A stretch of 64,000 nucleotides of DNA from positions 1 through 64,000 of the forward strand of contig CAMWSK010000006.1 of NCBI GenBank assembly GCA_947176895.1. Direction: 5' to 3'. The DNA comes from an uncultured Prevotellaceae bacterium (GTDB lineage: Bacteria > Bacteroidota > Bacteroidia > Bacteroidales > Bacteroidaceae). Below, in pieces: positions 45,102 through 53,100 of the stretch. The notes under the pieces are model-generated. The model saw only the letters and a program-made list of their open reading frames with translations. It had not been told where the DNA came from and ran no database searches. The position numbers were made by a program, and so were the translations under genes. Numbering within the stretch: position 1 is the first letter of the stretch; every line of letters starts with the position of its first letter.

Positions 45102-47279
45102 ATGAACAAGATATGCTTATCCCTTGCTTTGGCGGCACTGGTCGGCACAGCCGCCGCACAAACGGAAACGAAGGCGGACACCTCGCTGCTGCAATACGTT
45201 GACCCGCTTATCGGCTCGGGCGGCCACGGACATGTGGGCGTGGGTGCCAACGTGCCGGGCGGCATGGTGATGGCCGGGCCCACGGTGGCCGGCACGGGAT
45301 GGGACCGGACATCGGGATACCATTATTCGGACGACAGGATTGTGGGCTTCGCACAGACGCACCTCTCGGGCACGGGATGCGCCGACCTGGGCGACATCGC
45401 CCTCATGCCCGCGATGCAGCCTGTGGAGCTGTCGCGCGAGGGGCTGGCCGGCACCTTCTCCCACGCCACCGAGGTGGCCCGCCCCGGCTACTATGCCGTC
45501 ACCCTCGAGCGCGACCAGGTGAGGGTGGAAGCCACGGCCACCGACCGTGTGGCCCTTTATCGTTTCACCTTTCCCAAGGGCAGCAACAACGCCCGCGTGG
45601 TCATCGACCTGAAGAATGCCGTGGGCGACCGGCTGGCCGCTTCGCGTATCTTCCAGATTGACGAGTACTCGCTGGCCGGCTTCCGCCACAGCCACGGGTG
45701 GGCCGCCGACCAGCAGCTGTGGTTCTACATTCGGTTCGACAAGCCCATCCACCGCTTCCTCAGCGAGCGTCCCTCCTCGCCCTATGCCCAGGCCACCTTC
45801 GAGGTGGAGGCCGGAGACCGGGTGATGGCCAAGGTGGCGCTCTCGCCCACGGGCGAGATGGGTGCCATGCTCAACATGAGGGCCGAGCTGCCCGGCTGGG
45901 ATTTCCAACAGGTGAGAGACATGGCCGCCGGGCGATGGAACGCCGAGCTGGCCCGCATCCGGGCCGAGCTGCCCACACGCGAGCAGATGCGCACCTTCTA
46001 CACGGCGCTCTATCACACACTCTTCGCGCCCCAGTTGTGGAACGACGTGACGGGTGACTATCGCGGGGCTGACAAGAAGGTGCACTACGGGGCCATGTGG
46101 AACAACCTGACCACCTGGAGCCTGTGGGACACCTACCGCGCCCTGCACCCGCTCTACACGCTCATCATGCCCCACCGTATGCCCGACCTCATCAACACGC
46201 TTCTCTCCATCACCCAAGAGCAGGGCGAGCTGCCCGTGTGGCACCTGGCGGGCAACGAGACCTATTGCATGGTGGGATGCCCCGCCGTGCCCGTGCTGGC
46301 CGACCTGATTGTCAAGGGAGTGGTGCCCCGGGGACAGCGGCAGAACGCCTTCGCCGCCATCGTGAAGAGCCTGACGAGGGACAGCCGCGGCCTGCCCTGG
46401 ATGTGGAGCCACGGCTATGTGCCCGACGATGTAGGTGAGGGCGAGAGCGTGTCCAAGTCACTGGAATACAGCCTGGCCTTCGGTGCCGCGCAGCAGGCCG
46501 CCTCTGCCCTGGGCCTGAAGGAGGACAGCGCCGCGCTGGAAGCGGGCGCACAAGGCTACCGGAAACTCTTCGATGCCGGCCGCCGCTATATGATGCCCCG
46601 GCTGCGCGACGGCTCGTTCAAGCCCATGCCCGGCTTCAACCCTTGCCACCAGACCGCGGAGTACACCGAGGGGACGCCCTGGCAATATGCCTGGCTCGTG
46701 CCCCACGACGTGCCCGGACTGGTGAGCCTCTACCCCTCGCCCCGGGATTTCGCCCTTCACCTGGACAGCCTGTTTCTGGCCTCCGGCGCGTTGAACGCGG
46801 ATGCCAACCCCGACATCACCGGTCTCATCGGCCAATATGCCCACGGCAACGAACCCGGCCATCACATTCCCTACCTATATAATTATGTGGGCCGGCCCTG
46901 GAAAACCGCTGAAATCGTCAACCAAATCAAGACCACCCTCTACAGCGACCGCCCCGACGGCCTTTGCGGCAACGAGGATGTGGGGCAGATGTCTGCCTGG
47001 TACGTCCTCTCGGCTCTCGGCCTCTATCAGGTGGAGCCCGCCTCCGACCGCTTCCAGATAGGCACGCCCTCCGTGAACCGCGCCACCCTGGATGTGGGTG
47101 GTGGCCGCACGTTCACCATCACGGCCCGCAAGACCGGTCCCGCGAACATCTATGTGCAGGACATCAAGCTCAACGGCAAGCCTTGGCCGCATACCTATAT
47201 CCTCTACAAGGACATCGTGGCCGGCGGCACCCTCGAGTTCACCATGAGTGCAAAACCCGGGAAAGGGAAGTGGGGATAA
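45102..47279 (+). CDS. GH92 exo-alpha-mannosidase
   Basis: 725 aa with a signal peptide (cleavage after TAAAQ). GH92 signatures: YVDPLIGSGGHGHVGVGANVP, GYHYSDDRIVGFAQTHLSGTG, LWDTYRALHPLYTLIMP, GYVPDDVGEGESVSKSLEYS, YAHGNEPGHHIPYLYNYVG and GLCGNEDVGQMSAWYVLSALG, the last containing the catalytic acid region. These calcium-dependent inverting enzymes remove alpha-mannose from N-glycans or phosphomannose from yeast mannan. It stands alone with its own promoter and is followed at once by a CATG repeat array. Confidence 0.95.
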   Translation: MNKICLSLALAALVGTAAAQTETKADTSLLQYVDPLIGSGGHGHVGVGANVPGGMVMAGPTVAGTGWDRTSGYHYSDDRIVGFAQTHLSGTGCADLGDIALMPAMQPVELSREGLAGTFSHATEVARPGYYAVTLERDQVRVEATATDRVALYRFTFPKGSNNARVVIDLKNAVGDRLAASRIFQIDEYSLAGFRHSHGWAADQQLWFYIRFDKPIHRFLSERPSSPYAQATFEVEAGDRVMAKVALSPTGEMGAMLNMRAELPGWDFQQVRDMAAGRWNAELARIRAELPTREQMRTFYTALYHTLFAPQLWNDVTGDYRGADKKVHYGAMWNNLTTWSLWDTYRALHPLYTLIMPHRMPDLINTLLSITQEQGELPVWHLAGNETYCMVGCPAVPVLADLIVKGVVPRGQRQNAFAAIVKSLTRDSRGLPWMWSHGYVPDDVGEGESVSKSLEYSLAFGAAQQAASALGLKEDSAALEAGAQGYRKLFDAGRRYMMPRLRDGSFKPMPGFNPCHQTAEYTEGTPWQYAWLVPHDVPGLVSLYPSPRDFALHLDSLFLASGALNADANPDITGLIGQYAHGNEPGHHIPYLYNYVGRPWKTAEIVNQIKTTLYSDRPDGLCGNEDVGQMSAWYVLSALGLYQVEPASDRFQIGTPSVNRATLDVGGGRTFTITARKTGPANIYVQDIKLNGKPWPHTYILYKDIVAGGTLEFTMSAKPGKGKWG

Positions 47280-47280
47280 T

Positions 47281-47367
47281 TGACATGTGCATGTTTGGGG
47301 AAATACATGTTCATCTTTTTCAGAAACATGTTCATGTTTTTCAAAAACGTGTTGATGTTTTTCCCGA
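47281..47367. repeat. CATG-type palindromic repeat array (4 units)
   Basis: Four 21-22 bp units beginning directly after the GH92 stop: ACATGTGCATGTTT, ACATGTTCATCTTT, AACATGTTCATGTTTTTC and AACGTGTTGATGTTTTTC. About 35 nt after the array the sequence GGGGATTTTTTACAGACGGA and then AATTCATC resembles the flank of the minus-strand array at 55803-55889. Confidence 0.8.
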
Positions 47368-47514
47368 AGGTCTCGAGGCGGGGATTTTTTTACAGACGGA
47401 TGAAATTCATCGGGCTCGCCTTAATTACTTGACTTTCTTGTAAAGAAAAGTTTAAAATCACAAAAAAGGACAAGAAAACGAAAGAAAGTGGCCTTGGGTT
47501 GGGCAGAAAGTTTG

Positions 47515-47522
47515 TACATTTG
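47515..47522 (+). promoter_or_regulatory. promoter of the efflux operon
   Basis: TACATTTG -7 box with a TTG at 47494-47496, 18 nt upstream. The tolC-family start is 28 nt downstream. Confidence 0.6.
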
Positions 47523-47550
47523 TGCCGGAAAAACATAGGAATACAGGAAT

Positions 47551-48891
47551 ATGAGACTGAGAAAATGGATGATGGCGGTCGTGGTTCTGCTGATGGCGGG
47601 AGCAAAAGGTGCGGCGCAGCAGTGGACATTGGAGCAGTGCATCAACCACGCGCTGGAGCATAACATCCAAATCCGGCAGGCACGCGTGCAGCAGCAACAG
47701 GGCGATGTCAGCCTGTGGCAGGCACGCGGACAGCTGTTCCCCAACCTCAACTTCAGCACGTCCCACTCCCTGGGCTACCGGCCCTTTGAACAGAGCACCC
47801 AGATGGTGCACGACGGCCAGGTAACCACTTCCGACAACAAAACCACATACTCCGGCTCCTATGGCCTGAGCACCAACGTGACGCTGTGGAACGGCGGGGT
47901 GAACTACAAAAACATCGAGGCACAGAAGTTGCAGAACCGCCTCACGGAACTCAGCACCGAACAGAACGAACTATCGATACAGGAGCAGATAGCCACGCTC
48001 TATGTGCAGATCCTCTACAGCCGCGAGGCCGTGGAGGTGAACCGCCGGATGGAGCAGACCGCCCGCAGCCAGTATGAGCGGGCCCGTGTGATGCAGGAGC
48101 AAGGGCAGATGTCCCCTGCCGACGTGAAGCAGATGGAGGCGCAATGGCGCTCGGCCGAATACGACATCGTGAACGGAGAGACCGCCCTGGCCGACTACAA
48201 GCGCCAGCTCAAGAGCCTGCTGCAGCTGCCCATGGAGCAGGACTTCGACGTGGCGCCCCGTGTGCCTTCGGACGAACAGGTGATGGCTCCCCTGCCCTCG
48301 AAAGAGGGCACGCTGGCCGCCGCCCTGCAGTCGCGCCCCGAGATACGCAGCGCAGAGCTGGGCATCGATGTGGCCGACCTGCAGCTGGATATCGCACGCC
48401 GGGGCTTCCTGCCCACGGTTTCCGTGGGCGCCTCGCTCGGCGACAACCACTTCAGTGCAAGCGCCAACCCCTATGGCGAGCAGCTCAAGCGCAACCTGAA
48501 CCTCAGTGCAGGCGTCACCGTCAGCGTGCCCATCTTCGATAATCGCCACAACCGTGCGGCTGTGAGGAAGGCGCGTCTGGGCAGGCTTGACTCGCGGCTC
48601 GACCTGCAGGACCGCCGCCTTGCGCTGAGCAGCACCATCGAGCGGTTGTGGCTCGATGCCAACAGCAATCTGCAGAAGTTCGTGGCGGCACGCACACAGA
48701 CCGAGAGCCGGCAGGAGAGCTACGCCTTGCTCGACGAGCAGTTCGCCGCCGGACTGAAGAACGTGGTGGAGGTGCAGGAGGGGCGCGACCAGTTGTTGCA
48801 AGCCAAGCAGAACGAGCTGCAGAGCAAATACAACGCGCTGCTCAACCGCCAGTTGCTGGCCTTCTATACGGGGCAGCCGATGACGCTTTAG
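47551..48891 (+). CDS. TolC-family outer-membrane efflux protein
   Basis: 446 aa with a signal peptide (cleavage near AKGAAQ). It opens WTLEQCINHALEHNIQIRQA, the typical start of TolC-family channels, and contains two long helical repeats (RMEQTARSQYERARVMQEQG; ARRGFLPTVSVGASLGDN; FAAGLKNVVEVQEGRDQLLQ) for the alpha-barrel. It should be the outer-membrane exit duct for the adaptor and ABC transporter encoded next. First gene of a unit of seven genes running to the putative porin. Confidence 0.92.
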   Translation: MRLRKWMMAVVVLLMAGAKGAAQQWTLEQCINHALEHNIQIRQARVQQQQGDVSLWQARGQLFPNLNFSTSHSLGYRPFEQSTQMVHDGQVTTSDNKTTYSGSYGLSTNVTLWNGGVNYKNIEAQKLQNRLTELSTEQNELSIQEQIATLYVQILYSREAVEVNRRMEQTARSQYERARVMQEQGQMSPADVKQMEAQWRSAEYDIVNGETALADYKRQLKSLLQLPMEQDFDVAPRVPSDEQVMAPLPSKEGTLAAALQSRPEIRSAELGIDVADLQLDIARRGFLPTVSVGASLGDNHFSASANPYGEQLKRNLNLSAGVTVSVPIFDNRHNRAAVRKARLGRLDSRLDLQDRRLALSSTIERLWLDANSNLQKFVAARTQTESRQESYALLDEQFAAGLKNVVEVQEGRDQLLQAKQNELQSKYNALLNRQLLAFYTGQPMTL

Positions 48892-48945
48892 ACCGTGTGC
48901 GGCCATCCCGAAAAAACAAACAGAAACAAGCATAGCAAGACAGAT

Positions 48946-50142
48946 ATGAAAAGAGTTTTTCTTCCAGGTCTCCTCTTGGCACTGACCCTTATGGGCTGTG
49001 GCAAGAAAATCCGGATGGAGTGCGTGACGGCGAAGGTGGGCCACGCGGATATCCAGAACAGCGTGACGGCCACGGGAACCATAGAACCGGTGACCTCGGT
49101 GGATGTGGGCACACAGGTGAGCGGCATCGTGAGCCATATCTTCGTGGACTATAACTCGCCCGTGAAGAAGGGGCAGGTGATTGCCCAGCTGGACATGGTG
49201 AACCTGCAGAGCGAACTGTCGGGCGCACAGGCCAACCTGCGCAGCGCACGGGCCAACCTCAAAAGCCTGCAGAGCGCACTCGACTATCAGACGGCGAACT
49301 ATGAGCGTTACACCCGTCTGTATGAAAAAGGCCTGATCAGTGCCAACGACTATGAACAGGCACGGCTGAGCCACGAACAGGCCGTGCGCAGCCACGAACA
49401 GGCAGCCCAGGCCGTGTCGCAGCAGGTGGAGAACGTGAAGCGGGCGCAGACCAATCTGGACTACGCCACCATCACCAGTCCCATCGACGGCGTGGTGCTG
49501 AGCAAAGAGGTGGAGGAGGGCCAGACCGTGGCATCCTCCTTCAACACCCCCACGCTCTTCAAGATAGCGCAGGACCTCACCGACATGCGCGTCATCGCGG
49601 ACGTCGACGAGGCCGACATAGGCCAGGTGAAGGAGGGGCTGCCCGTCACCTTCACCGTGGACGCCTATCCCGACGACCTGTTCCGCGGCCGGGTGACGCA
49701 GGTGCGCCAGCAGGCCACCACGGAGAGCAATGTGGTGACCTACGAGGTGGTCATCTCCGCGCCCAATGCCGACCTGAAACTTAAACCGGGCCTCACGGCC
49801 AGCGTCAACATCCTCACGCTTGACGTGCCCGATGCCCTGGCCGTTCCTTCCCGGGCCCTGAAGTTCACCCCCTCGCCCGACATGCTGGCCGAGGGCGAGA
49901 GCATAGAGGACAAGCCCGAGGCACCGCATAAGGTGTGGGTGAAGGAGGGCGCCGTGTATCGCGCCGTTCCCGTGACGGTGGGCGAGTCGAGCGCCACACA
50001 CACACAAATCCTGAGCGGCGTGGCCGAGGGACGCGAGGTGGTGGTGGACATCCGTGCCAAGAGCGACGCGCCCGAGGAAGAGCTGGAGAACCCCTTCATG
50101 CCCAAACGTCCCGCTTCGAAGAAGGACGGAAAAAAGAAATAA
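48946..50142 (+). CDS. MacA-like periplasmic adaptor lipoprotein
   Basis: 398 aa from the ATG at 48946; signal peptide with lipobox TLMGC. The lipoyl/barrel-sandwich half-motifs are GTIEPVTSVDVGTQVSGIVS and LDYATITSPIDGVVLSKEV, with a helical hairpin between (NLRSARANLKSLQSALDYQT, EQAVRSHEQAAQAVSQQ), then a beta-barrel domain (MRVIADVDEADIGQVKEGLP) and a membrane-proximal part. The C-terminus is Lys-rich. It links the inner-membrane ABC transporter to the TolC-like channel. The ATPase gene starts 6 nt later. Confidence 0.9.
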   Translation: MKRVFLPGLLLALTLMGCGKKIRMECVTAKVGHADIQNSVTATGTIEPVTSVDVGTQVSGIVSHIFVDYNSPVKKGQVIAQLDMVNLQSELSGAQANLRSARANLKSLQSALDYQTANYERYTRLYEKGLISANDYEQARLSHEQAVRSHEQAAQAVSQQVENVKRAQTNLDYATITSPIDGVVLSKEVEEGQTVASSFNTPTLFKIAQDLTDMRVIADVDEADIGQVKEGLPVTFTVDAYPDDLFRGRVTQVRQQATTESNVVTYEVVISAPNADLKLKPGLTASVNILTLDVPDALAVPSRALKFTPSPDMLAEGESIEDKPEAPHKVWVKEGAVYRAVPVTVGESSATHTQILSGVAEGREVVVDIRAKSDAPEEELENPFMPKRPASKKDGKKK

Positions 50143-50148
50143 GGCGGC

Positions 50149-50910
50149 ATGGACGAGAGCAAAGACAGAAAGGTGGTCATCGAGCTGCGCGACGTGAGGC
50201 GTGAGTTCCGTGTGGGCGACGAGGTGGTGAAAGCATTGCGGGGCGTCAGCTTCAAGATCTGCGAGGGCGAGTTCGTGACCATCATGGGCACCTCGGGCAG
50301 CGGCAAGAGCACGTTGCTCAACCAGCTCGGCTGCCTGGACACACCCTCCTCGGGCGAATACATCCTGGACGGAGTGCCCGTGCGCCGCATGAAACGCTCG
50401 CAGCGGGCCGTGCTGCGCAACCGCAAGATAGGCTTCATCTTCCAGAACTATAACCTGCTGCCCAAGACCACAGCCGTGGAGAACGTGGAGCTGCCCCTGC
50501 TCTACAACAACGCCTACAACGCCAAACAGCGGCGTGAGGCCGCCATAGCGGCCCTGCAAAGCGTGGGACTGGGCAACCGGCTGGAGCACAAGAGTAACCA
50601 GATGTCCGGAGGACAGATGCAGCGTGTGGCCATCGCCCGCGCACTGGTGAACAGTCCTGCCGTGATTCTGGCCGACGAGGCCACGGGCAACCTGGACACA
50701 CGCACCAGCTTCGAGATTCTTGTGCTCTTCCAGCAACTGCACCGCCAGGGGCGCACCATCATCTTCGTGACCCACAATCCCGAGATAGCCCAGTACAGCA
50801 GCCGAAACATCGTGCTGCGCGACGGGCACATCTGCGAGGACCTGCAGAACGGCAACATCCGGGATGCCGCAGCCGCGCTGGCCGCCCTGCCCAAGAATGC
50901 CGACGACTGA
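50149..50910 (+). CDS. ABC transporter ATPase (MacB/LolD type)
   Basis: 253 aa. Walker A GTSGSGKST, Q-loop GFIFQNYNLLPKTTA, signature MSGGQMQRVAIARAL, Walker B VILADEATGNLD, switch His FVTHNPE. This is the LolD/MacB subfamily that powers mechanotransmission rather than membrane transport of substrate. In E. coli MacB the ATPase and permease are one chain; here they are separate, as is usual in Bacteroidota. Confidence 0.93.
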   Translation: MDESKDRKVVIELRDVRREFRVGDEVVKALRGVSFKICEGEFVTIMGTSGSGKSTLLNQLGCLDTPSSGEYILDGVPVRRMKRSQRAVLRNRKIGFIFQNYNLLPKTTAVENVELPLLYNNAYNAKQRREAAIAALQSVGLGNRLEHKSNQMSGGQMQRVAIARALVNSPAVILADEATGNLDTRTSFEILVLFQQLHRQGRTIIFVTHNPEIAQYSSRNIVLRDGHICEDLQNGNIRDAAAALAALPKNADD

Positions 50911-50963
50911 TATCGCGTTGTGGTTCTCCTTATATTATAATATGGTATAACAACACAAGAGGA

Positions 50964-52184
50964 ATGAATTTTACCAACCTCATGAAAGTGGCCGTCACGG
51001 CCATCCTGAGCAACAAATCGCGCACACTGCTCTCCACGCTCGGCATCATCATCGGTGTGGCGGCCGTGATAGCCATGATGGCCATAGGCGAAGGCTCGAA
51101 GAAAAGCATCCGCACCGAGCTGTCGAAGATGGGCACCAACCTCATCACCATACGCCCCGGGGCCGACATGCGCGGCGGCGTGAGGCTGGACGCATCGGCC
51201 ATGCAGACACTCAAGCCCTCGGACTATGAGGCCATTCTTTCCCGGGCATCGCTTGTGAAGCTCGTCAGCCCCGAGGTGACAGCCAGCGGCCAGGTGATAC
51301 ACGGATCCAAAAACACACAGAGCACCATCTACGGCGAGATGCCCGAGTTCCTGGACATCCGCCTGTGGGAAATCAAAGACGGCGACAGCTTTACCGAGGA
51401 CGATGTGAAGCGCAGCGCCAAGGTGTGTCTGGTGGGAACCACCGTGGTGGAGGAGCTTTTCGGAGACAAGAACTACAACGCCGTGGGGCAATATATCCGC
51501 TTCCGCAACATCCCCTTCCAAATCATCGGGGTGCTGAGGAGCAAGGGTGCCAACTCCTGGGGCATGGACCAGGACAACCTGGTCGTGGCGCCCTATACCA
51601 CCGTGATGAAGCGCATAGCGGCGCAGACCTACCTCAACAGCATCACGGCCAGTGCAATCAGTGAGGAGCAGAGCGAGGCCGCCATCAGCCAGATAACATC
51701 CATCCTTCGCGAGACCCATAAGCTCGGCGAGGGCACCCCCGACAACTTCACCATTCATTCACAGCAGGAGATGATGTCCACCATGGACACCACGCTCACC
51801 ACCGTGCAGACCGTGCTGGTGGTGGCCGCGGCCTTCTCGCTCCTGGTGGCCGGCATCGGCATCATGAACATCATGCTTGTGAGCGTCACCGAGAGGACCA
51901 GGGAAATAGGTCTGCGCATGAGCGTGGGGGCCAGAGGGCGTGACATCTCGCGCCAGTTCCTGCTTGAGAGCGTGATGATCAGCCTCTGCGGAGGATTCAT
52001 CGGCGTGCTCCTGGGCTATGGCATGTCCTGGGCGGCGCAACACATGGGCTTTCCCGCCGTGGTGCCGTTGTGGAGCGTGGTGGTCAGCTTCGGCGTATGC
52101 GCTTTCATCGGCCTGGTGTTCGGGTATATTCCCGCACGGAAGGCCGCACGTCTCGACCCCATCGAGGCTATCCGATACGAATAA
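50964..52184 (+). CDS. MacB-type ABC transporter permease
   Basis: 406 aa. First membrane helix near the N-terminus (LLSTLGIIIGVAAVIAMMAIG), a large periplasmic domain of about 230 residues, then three helices (LVVAAAFSLLVAGIGIMNIML, SVMISLCGGFIGVLLGYGM, VVSFGVCAFIGLVFGYIPA) and the FtsX-family ending ARKAARLDPIEAIRYE. With the preceding genes it forms a tripartite MacAB-TolC-like pump for lipids, peptides or macrolides; the substrate cannot be told from sequence. Confidence 0.92.
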   Translation: MNFTNLMKVAVTAILSNKSRTLLSTLGIIIGVAAVIAMMAIGEGSKKSIRTELSKMGTNLITIRPGADMRGGVRLDASAMQTLKPSDYEAILSRASLVKLVSPEVTASGQVIHGSKNTQSTIYGEMPEFLDIRLWEIKDGDSFTEDDVKRSAKVCLVGTTVVEELFGDKNYNAVGQYIRFRNIPFQIIGVLRSKGANSWGMDQDNLVVAPYTTVMKRIAAQTYLNSITASAISEEQSEAAISQITSILRETHKLGEGTPDNFTIHSQQEMMSTMDTTLTTVQTVLVVAAAFSLLVAGIGIMNIMLVSVTERTREIGLRMSVGARGRDISRQFLLESVMISLCGGFIGVLLGYGMSWAAQHMGFPAVVPLWSVVVSFGVCAFIGLVFGYIPARKAARLDPIEAIRYE

Positions 52185-52215
52185 ACAGGTGTAACAAACA
52201 ATAAAACGATAAGAT

Positions 52216-52845
52216 ATGAAAAAGCTTATTCTGATGATTCTCGCCCTCATCCCCGTGATGGTCATGGCCAAAGGCGACGACAGCAAGTATCTGACGGGCG
52301 CAGTGCCCGAGGAGAACGGACAGGTGGTGTTCCGGAAAACCTTCACGGTGAAAGGTAAGACCGATGCCGAGATTCTGAAGGTGCTCATGGCTTGGACACA
52401 GAATCTGGTGGATGAAAGCATCCCTGCCCCCGGGCAATATGCCCGCGTGATGGGAACCGATGAGCGGAGCACCACGGTACGCGTGTGCCAGTGGCTGGTG
52501 TTCAAGAACAAGCCGCTCTACCTCGACCGTGCCCGCATGCGCTATCAGCTCAACGCACAGGTGGACGGCGGACGCGTCACCCTGAGCCTTTCGCAGATAC
52601 GTTACTATTATGGCGAGCATGAGGACCTGGACAGAAACGCCGACATACGGGCAGAGGAATGGATTACCGACGCCGAGGCCCTGAACAAGCAAGGCACCAA
52701 GCTCTATCCCAAGAGCGGCAAGTTCCGCCGCAAGACCGTGGACTATGTGCAGCAGCTCTTCGCCGGTGCCATGGACAGTTTTGAGCAGGACAGCGAGCCC
52801 GTGAAGGCCTCGGCGCCCGTTCGCCGTAATGTGGTGGAGGGATAA
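52216..52845 (+). CDS. secreted DUF4468 protein in the efflux operon
   Basis: 209 aa, signal peptide with cleavage near MVMAKG. DUF4468 pattern: VVFRKTFTVKGKTDAEILKV, an edge strand CQWLVFKNKP, and MRYQLNAQVDGGRVTLSLSQ, followed by charged residues EEWITDAEALNK. Periplasmic or outer-membrane associated; function unknown. Position 31 nt after the permease and 3 nt before a small membrane protein suggests involvement in the exported substrate or in envelope maintenance. It is related in family to the protein at 30629. Confidence 0.75.
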   Translation: MKKLILMILALIPVMVMAKGDDSKYLTGAVPEENGQVVFRKTFTVKGKTDAEILKVLMAWTQNLVDESIPAPGQYARVMGTDERSTTVRVCQWLVFKNKPLYLDRARMRYQLNAQVDGGRVTLSLSQIRYYYGEHEDLDRNADIRAEEWITDAEALNKQGTKLYPKSGKFRRKTVDYVQQLFAGAMDSFEQDSEPVKASAPVRRNVVEG

Positions 52846-52848
52846 TCC

Positions 52849-53100
52849 ATGGCACAGGACGTCAACGAGATGCTGCGCAGGCAGCAGGAAGAGGTGGAGC
52901 GCATACGTGCCCGCCGGAGCAAGGGCTCCGGTGCGGTGAAGCGCACGCTGAGAACCGTGCTCAATGTGCTTTTCCTGGCCGCAGCCGTGGTGGGTTTCAT
53001 CTTCTATTTCCAGGATGAATACCACGACACGGGTCTGCTCATCATCATTGCCGGCATGGTTCTGAAGGTGTTGGAATTTTTAATCCGCCTGTTGGGATGA
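52849..53100 (+). CDS. small two-helix membrane protein
   Basis: 83 aa. A charged, basic N-terminal helix (LRRQQEEVERIRARRSKGSG) is followed by two membrane helices (LNVLFLAAAVVGFIFYF and LLIIIAGMVLKVLEFLIRLL). No family recognised. Its stop overlaps the putative porin ATG by 4 nt (ATGA), so the two are translationally coupled. Confidence 0.65.
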   Translation: MAQDVNEMLRRQQEEVERIRARRSKGSGAVKRTLRTVLNVLFLAAAVVGFIFYFQDEYHDTGLLIIIAGMVLKVLEFLIRLLG

